Assembly: GCA_936450465.1 (NCBI GenBank)
Contig: OW388289.1
Location: 70,058,420-70,122,419 of the forward strand
DNA: 64,000 nt
Reading direction: 5' to 3'
Origin: Gibbula magus
Taxonomy: Eukaryota > Mollusca > Gastropoda > Trochida > Trochidae
A model generated the notes under the pieces. It did no database searches. It was given only the letters and a program-made list of their open reading frames with translations, and was not told the DNA's origin. Position numbers and translations under genes: made by a program. Position 1 is the first letter of the stretch. Each line of letters starts with the position of its first letter. Positions 34,946 to 48,282 of this stretch are shown here, one piece after another.

Positions 34946-37500
34946 ATAATAATAGTTCATTTCTATGGCGCATATATCCATGCGTTATGCATGCTCAAAG
35001 CGCTCGTGAGTAATAACGTCAGTCTCCGAATTGGAATGACTGGATGTTTGTTTGTTCCCCACGAGCAGCTGTCCCTACGAATAGACACTATGTCTTGTCT
35101 TCATTTAACTTCAACGTATTGGTGAACATCAAGGACTTGATATCAATACAACACTCTGCCATGTGCTCAGTTGTTGAGAGTGCGTCACTTGGATTTGATT
35201 TGAAGCTGTGTTGTAGCTGGGAGTCATCAGCATAAAGCTGTCGCAGCACTTGGTATTTGTCAATGAGAGTACCAAGATCTTTCAAGTAAAGTGTGAAAAG
35301 AACTGGTCCCAGTACAGATCCTTGGGTTCACCACATTGAAACTGTGCTTTATCAGAGAAACAGCCATCAATGAACACGGACTGGTGACGATCGGTCAAGT
35401 AGGATGTAAACCATTCTAGGGCTGTTCCATCTATATCAAAGTCATTCTTAAGGAAGTGAGGAGTCTGTGGTGGTCGATGGTATGAAATGCCGCGCTGAGG
35501 TCGAGCAAGATCAGCAAAGATGTCATGTTGTTGTCAACATTAAGTCTCATTTCATTCAATATTCTAACAAGAGCTATTTCAGTACTATGATCTCTGCGAT
35601 AAGCTGACTGGAATGGATCGTAGAGATCATGCTGTGTAAGATACTGTGATAGCCTCTCCCCCACCGCTCTCTCTATGACCTTGGAGATGAAGGGAAGGTT
35701 GGATACAGGACGATAGGTTTTTAGTTCATCAGGATCAAGATGAGACTTCTTAAGCAAAGGCTTAACTATTGCTGACTTGAATAAAGTAGGCATTTTACCA
35801 AGTCTCAGACTGGTGTTGATCATGTTTGTGAACACTGGTAGTATCAATATCAATATTCTCAAGCAATAGGGGCGTGGGGACTTTCTGATCAGTTTCAATG
35901 TTTCAGCTTCAGTAAATTCTGTGGAGGATTCGAACATGATCACTGCTGGTTGATTCTCTGCTAATAATGTGTGTTGGTCTGTTGGCGAATCAACCATAGG
36001 TGCACGGATTTGCTCGATTTTATTAAAAAAGAATCGTTGAAAGGATTGAGCTATCTGCTGCGCATCACCAAGATCTGGTAGTGGATTTGAGGTATCTTTA
36101 CCAAGTAGACTGAACATGACACGGTACAGTGAGTTAGGATTGTCCATACTGTCTCGGATCCTTGAGTTCATAACGATATTTTGAGGGTTTAATCTCAAGT
36201 GTCACCTTGTTCCTTGCTGTACAATAGATGAGATTTGCGCAATGTTCTCTCAGCTGATCTTTTGTGGGCCTTGGCAGCAATTATTTCAGAGGACATGATC
36301 CAGGTTGTTTGTGGTCGTTGTGGTATCAACTTTACCTTCTCAGGAGCATGGTGATCTAGCAGTTCAAGAAGCACTTTGTTGTAGAGATAAACATAATTAT
36401 CCGGATCAGACGGCAGAGACTGCAATAGTTCAGATGAATTGAGTTCATGTCGGAACGCTTCTTTATCCATCTTTTTTATGTTCCTCCTGCACCTTATGTG
36501 TTTCTTTGGATGGGTGGGTTTGTCTGTATCCAGATTGGCTGTCACTAGGTAATGATTAGACACCTGCATGTCTACAACACCAACTTAAGTTATGCACCTC
36601 ACTGTATTCTTAGTGAGTACCCAATCCAATATATGACCACCCTTATGTGTGGCTTCGTGCACTAGTTGAATGCAGTCTAAAGAATCCATTAGTTTGGAGA
36701 TATGGATAGTTTCAGCACTGGAATGGTTATCAAGATGCATATTGAAATATCCTATGACAACAAGCCTCGATCTTTCGATAACTTTAATCTCCATGTACGA
36801 TGAGAACTCGTGCAGAAATTTTTAGAATGTATGGCCATTCTTTTTCGAAGGAGGAGAGTGGTACAAACCGACAATGTTTGTGGTTGTTTTTCCCTGTGTC
36901 AGTAGAAAATCCAAAGTTTCAAAAGTCTCTGCAGATACTTTAGGTTTAGTGCGAACCTTTGTCTTTAAGTTTGCTTTGTAGATGATCGCTATCCCTCCAC
37001 CACGGCTCGGTCTTGATTGATGTTGAAAAGTATAGCCATTTGGTGTCATTACTGCCATTTTGGATTCGTCGCCATGGTTACTCAACCAAGTTTCAGTCAA
37101 TATCATAACATCAACATAATTATCAATTATCAAAATTATTTCACATTTTGTTGCGAGATAATTGAACATTTAATAGACAAAGTTTTACTTTTGTTTGAAT
37201 TTGTAATGGTCTATCTGCCTCTCTACTCTTTTTATTGTATTTTGTTTTCTTCCTCCAGATCGTTTCCTCTTCTTGTACGTTTCTTCAATAATGTACCTGA
37301 GTTCAACTTGATGGTAATGTTTGGTAACAATCTGGGCTGAAGCTTGTCCATTCAATTTGTAGGTTGAGAGAGTCGCCAATCAAGAGTAGTTCCTCTCTGG
37401 TGTATGCCACAAGCTCTCTTACCCATGTATCGGCTTGGATCAATCGCATCACAATAGGTAGTCCCTTTGTTATGGTTTGTGAACCACAGCTCACAAAGTG
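34946..37500 (-). pseudogene. CR1/L2-like LINE, broken and internally deleted
   Basis: Non-LTR retrotransposon polyprotein read from about 37494 down. The endonuclease at 37169-36585 shows VMILTETWLSNHGDES, RGGGIAIIYK and THKGGHILDWVLT. The reverse transcriptase at 36198-35431 shows KSAIVKPLLKKSHLDPDE, TYRPVSNLPFISKVIER, YDPFQSAYRRDHSTEIALV and LLILLDLSAAFHTIDHHRLL; LYADDSQLQ with the catalytic DD is at about 35230. Several key residues are changed: GDFN reads GYFN, SDH reads SNH, and AFD reads AFH. There are frameshifts or small deletions near 37180, 36820, 36580, 36195, 35870 and 35430. After NEDKT…QTNIQS the sequence jumps to a 3' UTR ending GCGCCATAGAAATGAACTATTATTAT at 34946. Inactive. 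Confidence 0.88.
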
Positions 37501-39094
37501 AGAAAGTCAGCAAATGTACAAATAATTGCATCAAAAACTGTCTTTGATGCAATATTTTCAAAAACATGTTCATATCATCAGCAAGATGAAGTCATGATGA
37601 ACATGTTACGTACAATATACATGTTATTTTCACTAGAGACTAGAATCAGGTCCAAGATGAAATATACAGCCACCCATATCCTTTGAGACTAAGTGATACT
37701 TAGTTTAACTGGTAAATTTGTGCAGGCATTAGAACCGAACTAGTAAGTTCCTTGTGATACAACTGACAGTTCAAATGCTATGATTGATTTATCTTATTTA
37801 CTCAACACTATATTACCAAAGTGGCCACATATCTAACCGAAGTCAGCTCTCTCCCGGAAGGACGTCATGTTCTGAACCACTTATTATGGATTGTTTGTTT
37901 AGTGAAGCACGTGCATGAACCTCACAATTTGTTTGGAACATGGGTAATCCAATCTGAGCTTTCCATCGCAATGCACGAATAGTGTAGGCATTTCATTATT
38001 GATGAAAATTTAGAGGGAAGATGTTGACATATATTTACTTATGTTTACTTTTACTCCTTGGTCTCTTATAAAATTATTTACTTTAATATAAAGGGTTAAT
38101 TTATAACATGATGTATGAATGTTACTTTGAAAATGTGCATTGCAATTAGTTGTTGAAATAAGATATGTATATGTACTTCACTGCAGTCAAGTAACTAAAC
38201 AGTGTCCATATGTGTAAAACTGGAGTCAAGGTCTTGAGTATGTTTCACACCCAATTGCTTCGTATGTAATAACAGTTGTCGTACAAATGTATAAATACGA
38301 GTATTCGTATTAACATGTTATGCACTGTATGAAGTTAGGAGAAGTAAGATTCTAATGTCGTAATCCAGAAAAATTAAACAATACACTTCAAATCCGATCT
38401 TTTCTGATTAAGCAATAACAGATTCTGGCGATCATCCAATAACTGTGCTATGATGTGTTTAAATTTACATAATTAAAATCATTATTGTCTTCCCTGTTGT
38501 GAAATATGATACTTCGGCTGTTCCTGAATTGTTTTTGCATATTTGTCATAAAGTAAAAGTCCAAAAAAATATTGTAATAAAGACATAACTGAAAAACACC
38601 TCAAGAAACATTTCTAAATCATCGGATGATATGTTCCAGAAGATAGAATAAAATAAGATAGAAATACGTTTCACAAATGTGCCACAAATTGTCAAATGGC
38701 CGCGAAACTATAAATCACGTAATAGCAACATCTTATATTTCCTAGATCATTAGTGATGACATCAAAACTATATTTCATGAGCTGTTAAGCGTTAAAGTAG
38801 CAGTCATTCACTTCGTGTTGTTAACTATGTAGTTATTTGTAATGTCCGTCACCTGATCCGTGTAACATTGAAATTACGAACTGTAACTATTCGGTGGAAT
38901 AAAAACATACCATTGTATAAATTTGGGAGTTAAATCAATTGTCTCATTGATTACTTGGAAGTTTACAGAAGAAACAAATGTCATCAATTTCCGATTTATC
39001 ATAAATTGCATATTGACTAAATCAATCAATAAATTGTCAATAGAATTGGACTCCATGCAGTTTGACATATAGGTTTGTCATGTACAATCCAACA
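37501..39094. other. No gene recognised
   Basis: 1.6 kb AT-rich sequence without a recognisable domain or repeat, apart from ordinary A/T runs. Confidence 0.35.
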
Positions 39095-39148
39095 TATGTA
39101 GTTATGGGCCGATGGCCTACACTTCTGAAATAAACAAATTGAATACAT
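39095..39148 (+). mobile_element. LINE 3' tail
   Basis: GGGCCGATGGCCTACACTTC followed by TGAAATAAACAAATTGAATA. The GGGCC…GGCC hairpin, AATAAA and TTGAAT tail resemble the end of the minus-strand fragment at 13715. No coding part is recognised upstream, so this is a short 3' remnant. Confidence 0.5.
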
Positions 39149-40063
39149 ATAGGTTTAGTGTCTGGTCTAAAAAAAACACTGTATTCGGTGGGAGTATTTG
39201 CGAGTTCAGTAAAGGAAAAACCTATTTCTTAATTATTATTAATTATGACACTGTCATCTTTTGATAAATAAATGGCATTTATATATAATATATATATATA
39301 CTATATCACCACTTGATATGTCATAAATCACAAATATCGTTATTATGGCACTATTGTTTCAGATCTGGACCAAACACTGACCCAAATGGTGCAGAAGGTC
39401 TTTCCTTCTAATCTGACTCTCCATTCTGTCCCACAAGCTCTTTGGGGTTCATATCCTGGCTTTTGGCACTAGGAAATCGTTGATTGCTCGAGTGGGTCGG
39501 GCATTGTAATCTTGCAACAGAAAATTGTTGTCATATATCTGACGAGCATGAGGATATCTACGTTTGCTCAGAAACATGGCGATGGGATCTTTGATTAACA
39601 CTTCATTGGATTTCTAAAAGTTCTCTTTCTACTGAAAAAACGTAACAGAACGACCTGCACAATCTGCGCACAGGCTCGATCAACTCGATATAGAAGGAGA
39701 TTCGTCGGTAAAAATGAAGTGACACCATTATTGTACAGCGTCTACGCCATTCCGACTATCTGATTTCAAATTGCTATTGTTGTCGGTTTAGGCATTGTTT
39801 GTTAGTTGTAAATGTCACGTTTTGCTGGGTGATGATTTATTAAAATGTCACCTTCAGATTAAGTGCATGTATACTTCAAAAGGTGAAATGTGTGTGTTGA
39901 CGATATGTCCCAATGGTTTCCGACTTTTCATAAGGGTTTTCATTTCTCTGAGCATAAGTAAAATAATTCGATTTGTTTTTTAACAACCTTAATGATAAGT
40001 TTAAGCCGTGTAAGGCTGCAACGAAGAGACACAAGGATTATTATTATGAAGCATCAAAAGTTT

Positions 40064-40067
<4 letters not shown>

Positions 40068-40147
<80 letters not shown>
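40068..40147. repeat. (TA)n microsatellite
   Basis: About 40 TA repeats. A shorter interrupted TATATA tract lies at 39282-39302. Confidence 0.95.
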
Positions 40148-40149
<2 letters not shown>

Positions 40150-41951
40150 TAACTTATCATAATTTTTTTATATTATATAGAATCTGCACAGTTATTCTCA
40201 CCTAATGTTATTAATGAGCAGATCCTTTAAAACTGAATTCTAGCATACATGTAGGTGTCTTGGAACATATGTGCAATTGACAGAAATGAAAGCATTCTAT
40301 GAATCTACTTATCTACAAAAACTTGTATATTTAGAAATGTCCTTTGTGCATGCAATTTAAACTTTATGGTTTCTGAACGGACACAAATATGCAGAATGCA
40401 AGAGTAATGTTGCCTTTTAATATGAATACCAACTGTAAATTGCCATATTTATATAGATATTATTCATATCGCAGTTTAGCTGAACTGTCTGTATCATAAT
40501 AAACAAATAGACTTATTTTGATTAAGTGTATCGGTATGACAAGTTCAGTGGTTTTAACCAAGGTGACCCTCAGCTGGAGAAACGTGATGCATCACAGTCG
40601 AACAGTATATGTTTTGTATGAAAACTGTCAAATACGTTTCTAATCAATAACCCAAACGGTGCTATTCCCTCTGGATATTGTCTGCTGAAATCAACTTCCT
40701 AGCGATTGAATCGGAGCGCAAGATAGGATGGCGTAAACATGTCACTTTAGAGGACAGGCTATCATTCCTTAGAGTATTCAACTCCATAACCTTTGCTTCG
40801 ATGTTTAAAAAAATCCAATTTAATCATTCAATCTCTCAACTTTAGAGCACTTCAAATAGACAGAAGAAATATCAGAGAAAACGCTGTAGAAGTTATTGCT
40901 TACTAGGTCAGATTATATTAAACTGCCAACTTTTGCTTCATAAATGTATATGCCTCAATGTATTATTCTATGAAACAGTTTAGTTTATCAGGCATGAGCT
41001 GAGTGTTCCATGTATACTTTCCTGCTTTACACCATCTTAGGTTACATAAAGGAACCACCTTGTACCCCGAGTCTTAATTTAAAACCATCGACAAACAAGT
41101 TTGTGTAATGGCTCATTGAGTTCCGTACATTCAACTCCAACTGAACCTTTTTTCAATTCAGTTCAAAGAGTTCAATTTATCGTAAATAGGGTTTGAAAAT
41201 AAACATCATGCAACAAAAACTAATCAAAGCAAGTACATATTGATATGAGGTACTCAACTAACTTGACGATCATTTGAATATCTTCAGTCAAAATCATACA
41301 TGTAGTTACCTTACCTCACTTATCAAAGCCAGACAAGTCATCTCATGAGATAAGGGTATGGCCATTTCAATTGCAAGGTTGTTTTGAACTCCAGTACTGT
41401 ACACTCCAGATTTAACAAACTTGCTTTTTAAGTCACATGTGATCTGTAGGTGGTTCATTTAAACTCTTTTGATTGTGTGGTCCAATAGAAATATGCCTTA
41501 CATAAACGAGTGCCGTATTGTCCCCTCAGTGCTTCAATGAAACTATTCACTCCCCATCAAATTTTACACAAGCGTTAGTGAGCCAATAATCATAGATGCT
41601 ATTTTAGTTGTTTTACAGTTCATCAGACCTACCTGGGAAGCAGATGTTTTGACCCTGCTTGCTCTTGCACTTGATAATATTAATGAAAGTCGGACATGCA
41701 AGTTGATTTGGACACTTTGATCTCTTGATTGAAGAGGTTGGATCAACTGTAAACAGGCGTGGCCCCCTGCATATACTTATAATGTCTAAACATGATTACG
41801 CATACACAACTCTGATCACTGCGACATATTGAACATTGGTCATGTACATTTGTAACTTGTGCAGAATTTATTCTAATGTTGTATATACTCTTATCTGGAT
41901 GTATTAGTCTATTATGTAATCACATGTACAAATGTGTGGGATTGTTTCCAT
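40148..41951. other. No gene recognised
   Basis: AT-rich sequence with no recognised gene, RNA or repeat. Confidence 0.35.
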
Positions 41952-44900
41952 TTAAGGGTATAGTCTAGGCACACATAATCACTTCTGCGCATGTCTGAAT
42001 TGACGGCGCTCAAACTGACAAGAAATTCACGTCATCAACACTAAACAACTATAAATAAACAATATGCAACGAAATTTATGTTAACAGATGATCTATGCAT
42101 GTATTCATGTCAATGAAGCACTAAATATTAGCAAATAAGCACATTTAACATGATATTAACGACAACCGAACGAATTGTGGCATTGTTTGTCAACACCGGT
42201 GCGAGTTTCATTCAACACCGGTCACTCGCTCCGTTTGGCGATCAGCTGCTCATCAGACAAAATCATCAAAAGACAAGTGTCAACGGAAGAAATGTTATTA
42301 CTCAAGACGAAATAAGACATAAAAGAAGAAGATATCAGCGTTCACCGTTGCTGAAAACGCAGTCATAAAACCCGGCTTCTCAAACTTCATATTTCGATGA
42401 CACCGACCCGAGCCTCCATGCCCGGCGTGAGAAGCGATGTAGTGACTTTGACTACGACTTTGACTGATCCATTTGAAAATTTCGGTAAGTTAAACAAATA
42501 CAAATAGTATTTACAGTACATTAATAACATTGCTTTTGAAAATATGTTGACTACCGTAAATCCTTGAAAAGTTGAATAATCAGATTACACTTACAGTCGG
42601 CTTTTTAGAAGTCTACTAATTTCAAAGCAAATCGAACCAATTAATTATTATATTGGAACGCAAAAATTCAAACTAAAAAAAAACACCTTCAATATCGGAT
42701 ATATTTGTTTACATTGATAAATTTAGCCCAGCAATTACTCAAGGCCTGTGAAGGCAGGCAATTATTTAAAGCATTTACGGTAATTTGATACTGTTGTTCA
42801 TGATAAAATTGCTTTGTGATCATTGTGCAATTAATTCTAAAATATGCTACTGTTAGATAAATCAGTATATTTCTTAAAATATGCACAAATCTATTCTCCC
42901 ATCAGATGTCTTTGAAGTGTAGGTGGAGCCTACATGGAGGTTGTTTTTCTGTACTTTGAGTTTGTACATTTCTTTTGAAATACACAAAAACAAAAATATG
43001 TGTGTGAAAAGGTACTGATTCAATTAATCTGTATTTTCAGGTTCATATTGCTGGTGAGACACTGAGACACTGAGACACCAAACCAAAGATGTCAAACTGA
43101 GGTAGGATGACACACATACTCATTACTGAAACTGGTCAGTGGAACATGCAGAACACACAAGCTGGTAGGTTAATGTGCATGTGTATTTGTGCAATACACA
43201 TATTTTCCCTCTCGAATGACAGCCAGTCTTTGATAAACATAAAGTTTGTGTAATATTATTTTCAATCCCAATTCTACATGCCACCATTGCCAGTCAGAAA
43301 TAGAAGCAGGTTAAAAATAATAATTTAAATTAAAAAAAGAGTCAAATTTACAATATTTAAAAGTATCAATGAAGTTGTCATGATTTGATAACATAAAATA
43401 ATATTAATATTATGTTTTCTCATCACATTTTCCAAATTAATGGGATTGTTAGACATATATCATGGTACTGCCTATCATACTTAATGCCAAAAGGTTCACT
43501 GAAATCTGAAAGTTTTTTTGTGGGTTGTAACTGATAAAATCAGGTTACAGGATAGCACAATAGTTTGAGCATTAATATTTTGTATCAAAAGGTAGTTACT
43601 TGCAGTAGAAAACTGTTTTACCTGTATTGATGTAGGTTCAATGAGTAAAATGATGCATTGTACTTCACACATGGTTCCTCCAATGATCACAGGTTTCATT
43701 GCAATATACATGTACATATATACTCAAACACTTAGAATCTGAAAAAATATGTGTTTATATCTGAAAAAAATATTGACAGAAATATAGAGAAAAGGAGACA
43801 TTTGAAAATTCCATTTCTTACAGTCTACTTTTCAATTTTTAATAAAATAGTACTAGTTTCAGAATAAATACTTTTGAGTCTGAGTGTAAGACTAATGTGT
43901 AAGACTATAATGCTGAGAGCTTTGTCCAAGCAATAATACTACAGGCATGAATTGATATAGGTGAATTATTTTTGAAAGCAAGTTCAAAACATAAATTATC
44001 CTTACCTTAACCCACCAGCTTAGCTTTATTATATACACTGGTAATAATTTATTCATTGATATAAATATAGACTGTAGATTTTCCCTATATGCTCTGTATT
44101 GTTTTGTTTACATTTCAGATTTTGGACAATTGTTATGCTGGAATCAAGTTCGCTTCTTTCTTCTACCTGGACAGGATAACATCATGAACTGTATTGTATA
44201 CAACCAACAGTGCCTCTAGAGTGAAGGGTCATCCAGTACATTGAAGCTCAGTTGATTGCAGAAAGAAGTCAGAAATACACAATTACTCTGATCATGTGGC
44301 TAACACTGTGTCCATGAAAACATTGGATTTTCAAATATTATTGTTATGTAAACTGTGCATACTAAATATGAACTTTAATTTGTTGATTTGCTAAGGTTCC
44401 TTACTATTTCACTGTCAAATGATTAAATTATTCATTATTGTTAATATATTTGCCGGATTAATAAATAAAATGTATGTTTTAAAGAAATTGTTTGTTATGA
44501 TTTGATATATATATATATATATGTGATAACATAAGAAGGTATTACTGATTCATCTGACAATCTTAGTGTTGGATTCACTTTTCAAAACTACCGTATTTCC
44601 TCCAATAGACGCCATCCCCCAGATACAGTTTTTTTAAAATATTTATAAATATACTGTTTATTTTTTAATTTGGTCAATATATAAGTTCCAAGGATTTAAT
44701 TTCACAGATTAACGAGAAACAATATTTCATGGTAACACGTATTACTGAGTTGAACTACATGTAAGTTTATTATGACAATCAGCTGTTTGCAACTCTATTG
44801 CAAACGGTAAACAAGTTAAAAATCCACCACTGACACAACACGCTCTCAGTCGTGTGGATTGGAAATTTTCTACAATACCTTTGCCGATAGTAGTTTAGTC

Positions 44901-45975
44901 ATCTTAATGATTACATTCCATAACTGGAGCTTACATATTTGCATGGGGAAAAGTGTTTGTGTGGTGGCCCCTTCAAGATTTCACGAACGGTACTCAACCC
45001 GGAAGTGCATGTCGTAAGTTACTCGTACGGAAATCAGTCTACTGTACCTGACACGGGTTTACGCAAAGTTATATTTTTGATGATTATTAAACGTTCACCT
45101 AGTTCTAATTAACTTCCTCTAGGAATGCTATATATTTATTTCAAAGGGGGCTTTTATTCACATCGAAATTTACATGCTGCTTGCCGTCATGCTAGAAACA
45201 GTTTGCCGTGGCCCGAAATCTGAATAACAGAAATTCCGACACACGGGTTTGGACAACAATGTTTTGAGGCATATTTATAACTTAAGCGTTTCTTTCACGA
45301 TCAATCATTTTATTTAAAATACAATAGTGTTAGATTTATACATTGATGCACACTTTAAGCAATGCGTGGATCACTACACTGCAGATACACCGGGCCGCCT
45401 CGGATTTCCCGGTAAGGCCCGCGCCATGGATGATAAAGGCGAAAAATCTGACCAAATAATTTGCCGTGATCAATTTTCAAAACGTTATGGCGGATTAATT
45501 CATTCGGTGACCCCAACATATTTTTATTTAATTATGATCGATATAAAGTAAAGTTTCATTTCCGAGATTTTTATAAAATCGTTGAATTTATAAAGTTGTT
45601 TTTTTCAGCATAATATGAAAAAAAAGTGTCATAAAAATCGACAAATTGAAATTGAATCCCCCAAAATATAATAAATTTTATGTTTTTTAAACATATGTTT
45701 GCAATAAATACAAAGGCTATCATTAATATATTTGATAAAAACAACAATAGTTGAAATCCGGTGCCAAATAATAAAAATATGATTAAAAAAAGTAATATAT
45801 GTATTTTCCCGTTTTTTTCACTGGGGCCATATTTTAAATTGCTTATAACTCTTTAATTAGGTCCGTGACCCCCAAATTTTATTTCAAATTTGAATTCAGC
45901 ACATTGAAAAGTACTTACAAACGAAAAATCAGAAAAATCTTGAAACTTTTATTTCTGGGTAGACTATACCCTTAA
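41952..45975. mobile_element. 4 kb element with GGGTATAGTCTA inverted termini and TTAA target duplications
   Basis: Left end TTAA-GGGTATAGTCTA (41952-41967) is mirrored by TAGACTATACCC-TTAA (45960-45975), a perfect 16-base inverted pair including TTAA. The TTAA target duplication with termini starting in GGG fits piggyBac-type DNA transposons. No transposase domain is recognisable in any frame, so it would be non-autonomous or decayed. Its interior is not simple MITE sequence: a GC-richer block at 42150-42484 ends in a consensus splice donor, and acceptor-like and polyadenylation signals follow (see next entry). Chance pairing of two unrelated TTAA ends cannot be fully excluded at this distance. 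Confidence 0.6.
42150..44469 (+). other. Possible spliced transcript inside the TTAA element
   Basis: The block up to 42484 is less AT-rich and ends at CG|GTAAGT (42485). TTTTCAG ends at 43040, opening a short segment GTTCATATTG…CAAACTGAG up to |GTAGGA (43102). CATTTCAG ends at 44118 and precedes about 350 bases with AATAAA at 44460-44469. Joining the first two segments gives a small frame from the ATG at 42397 (MTPTRASMPGVRSDVV…) that stops soon after the junction, about 34 codons. An upstream 72-codon frame (42150-42368) has no recognisable domain. If transcribed, it is more likely non-coding. Splice-like sites are common in AT-rich DNA, so confidence is low. Confidence 0.2.
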
Positions 45976-46283
45976 GATAAAAATGCGTTTTGGAAAACTC
46001 CTGAAGGGATTACCATTTTAATTTTGCGAGTGTCCTGTTTCTACAATTCTACAATGCAGAGGAGGTTATGTGATTATATGATCTTGTTTTAATATTGAAT
46101 TCATCAAATTTGCATACAGACATTATATGATTATCAACATGATTTTTATAAAATAATTAATTTATACGAATACAAACAGAATACTTAAGCAGAAAGATTT
46201 CTGAATAGCCATTTTGTCATTGTAAATATACCGATAATATAAGTAATGCAACATAGCACGCATACACACCGACGTGCTCATAT

Positions 46284-46664
46284 TCACATGAAGTTGTTAC
46301 TGTATACAGAAATCGTGTTTTCCCTTGATTCCTTATATACTGCCTTTTGAAGATATATCATTCCCATACATGTGAGTAGGGTGTACATACATTCGAAAAC
46401 CAAATGTTGCATAACATGTTCTGAAGGATTGGACTGTGAAAAAGATGGCATGAACACAGCAATACGTGATTGGTTAGGAAGACCTCGGATATGATAATGG
46501 TTAGATTCACTATTTAGTGCTTGTGTGTCACGGTATGGAGGTGGTTCAGTGTCTTGGGTGTCCTTTCTATACTGTAGTTCCTTTTTAATTCCTTGATACA
46601 ATAACGTGTTCATACATGTGTCACAACATAATACACAACACTGTACATTGCAAGGTAAATTCAT
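46284..46664 (-). CDS. Unidentified open frame, 126 codons
   Basis: Among the longest methionine-started frames not explained by a repeat. It begins with a cysteine-rich stretch (MNLPCNVQCCVLCCDTCMN), continues with KDTQDTEPPPYRDTQ, which contains a PPPY motif, and has no clear signal peptide or membrane helix. I recognise no family. Upstream sequence shows no promoter feature and there is no neighbour that gives context. In AT-rich DNA of this size a frame of this length can arise by chance. Listed so that it can be tested, not as an asserted gene. Confidence 0.15.
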   Translation of the reverse strand: MNLPCNVQCCVLCCDTCMNTLLYQGIKKELQYRKDTQDTEPPPYRDTQALNSESNHYHIRGLPNQSRIAVFMPSFSQSNPSEHVMQHLVFECMYTLLTCMGMIYLQKAVYKESRENTISVYSNNFM

Positions 46665-46911
46665 AATACGACAAATCTTTCCTCCTCTGCTGTAACCAAG
46701 GTCAGCATTGTGAGAATGTGATGTTATTAATCATTTCTGTTGCCAAATTTACACAGCACACTATGCAGACACCATCTTACCTTCAAGTTACTATGAGATT
46801 ATTAATCGACTTACTTAAAACGTTATCAAACAAATTCCTTGATATTTGTTGATACATTGTACCTTAATGTTGCAATATGGTGTTTGTTAAATGGAAATGA
46901 TTACTACAACG

Positions 46912-47005
46912 GTGATTGAATGACTCATTGTTTAACGCCACTTCGGCATTATCACAGCAATTAGCAGCGACATACACACAATCAACATTTGAAACATAAC
47001 TTAAG
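46912..47005. repeat. Fragment of mollusc-type dispersed repeat
   Basis: TGTTTAACGCCACTTCGGCA followed by TTATCACAGCAATTAGCAG, the core of a short interspersed repeat type seen in mollusc genomes. A related, more degraded form is at 2168-2415 and 58275-58550. Boundaries are unclear. Confidence 0.45.
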
Positions 47006-48282
47006 CACTCACACTCACCTAACAATCCTTTAGATTCATGTGCTGTTTCCATCATTACATATGCCACTCTATGGCAGTTTCATCGTCCCAAATCACACAG
47101 AGCATCCGATTTGAATTTGATATCAACAAAGTCCCCCATAAAGTCTGCAGTATACATTGTATGTTGGGGTATAGAACGACAAATTCACATTTATATCAGT
47201 TAATTAATAATGTCCTATCTCAAATACATATCTCTATAGGCCCATCTAGGGATCATTGTGTACATTCGGTTTCATTGAAGTTTCATTTTGAGATGTATGC
47301 ATGTATGCTTCAGAGAAAATTATTTACTCACAGAGTCACTTTCAAGTCATGCATAGTCATTGTTAATGGTATTATTTATTATATTATTTCTTCAAATAAC
47401 ATCGACAGTTCAAAAGCTAAGAAATATGTTTTAATTATGAGGACATCTGTCCGTACTATAAAAAGGCAAAGCAGTGATTAAATATTTTCATATTCGAAAA
47501 GGGGAAACAATTAGTGTCAGAGTTACAAATGGAATAACGTAGCTGACGGACGGACGCTAGCTATACGATTTAAAAATGACAATATTGTACTGGTGTCATA
47601 TCACTAATATATCATTTGTCACTGATAATACGGTATTTTCGAATCTTAAGAAGATTTGTATCTTAACTGGAGACCGCATGTCTCCGAGATAATTGTATAA
47701 AAAATAGATGTGGATTCACAACCTGGTATTTTGGAATGGACACACATTCAATTGCAGCAAAAAGACTTTAAAAGCATTTAAGCTCCATTAAAATATGATA
47801 TGTAATTTCATGAACATGTACTTGAGGTCAGGATTGTTCAGTAAGTGCAACACAGTAATACATGTCACAGTCTTGGATGGCCTTTTTTGATGTTCATATT
47901 TTTACCCACCAAGGAATTTCATAACAATTTTATCTCATACATATATGTGAGATAACACCGTCAAGTAATTTGATTGGCCAATATTGAACTTTGAGACAGA
48001 GAACTTTGACAAGAGAAAGAATCAACTTAAAAACATTAATCCCTGATTCCCCCGAAAATAATATGGAAAGCTAATTACTTTAATTAAATTAACTAAGTAC
48101 ACGACAAAAGAACCACACCGACTGTTGCCTGTGCCGATATGTATATTTCCACTTTGGCGAGGTTGGGCTGTGATGTCAGAGATGCTCCAAGGCCCGCAAT
48201 TGTTCTAACACAGTGAATGGGAAAATACTAGTGTTGAGGAATACGTTGAATACGTAGAATTGGAGACAGTTCCTGACTAGAT
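47006..48282. other. No gene recognised
   Basis: Includes a 147-codon frame at 47038-47481 with no recognisable domain and no context; I regard it as chance. Otherwise AT-rich and featureless. Confidence 0.35.

Noticed and set aside
47038..47481. 147-codon frame
   Set aside because: No domain, no context, no supporting splice or repeat structure; the length is possible by chance in 64 kb of AT-rich DNA.
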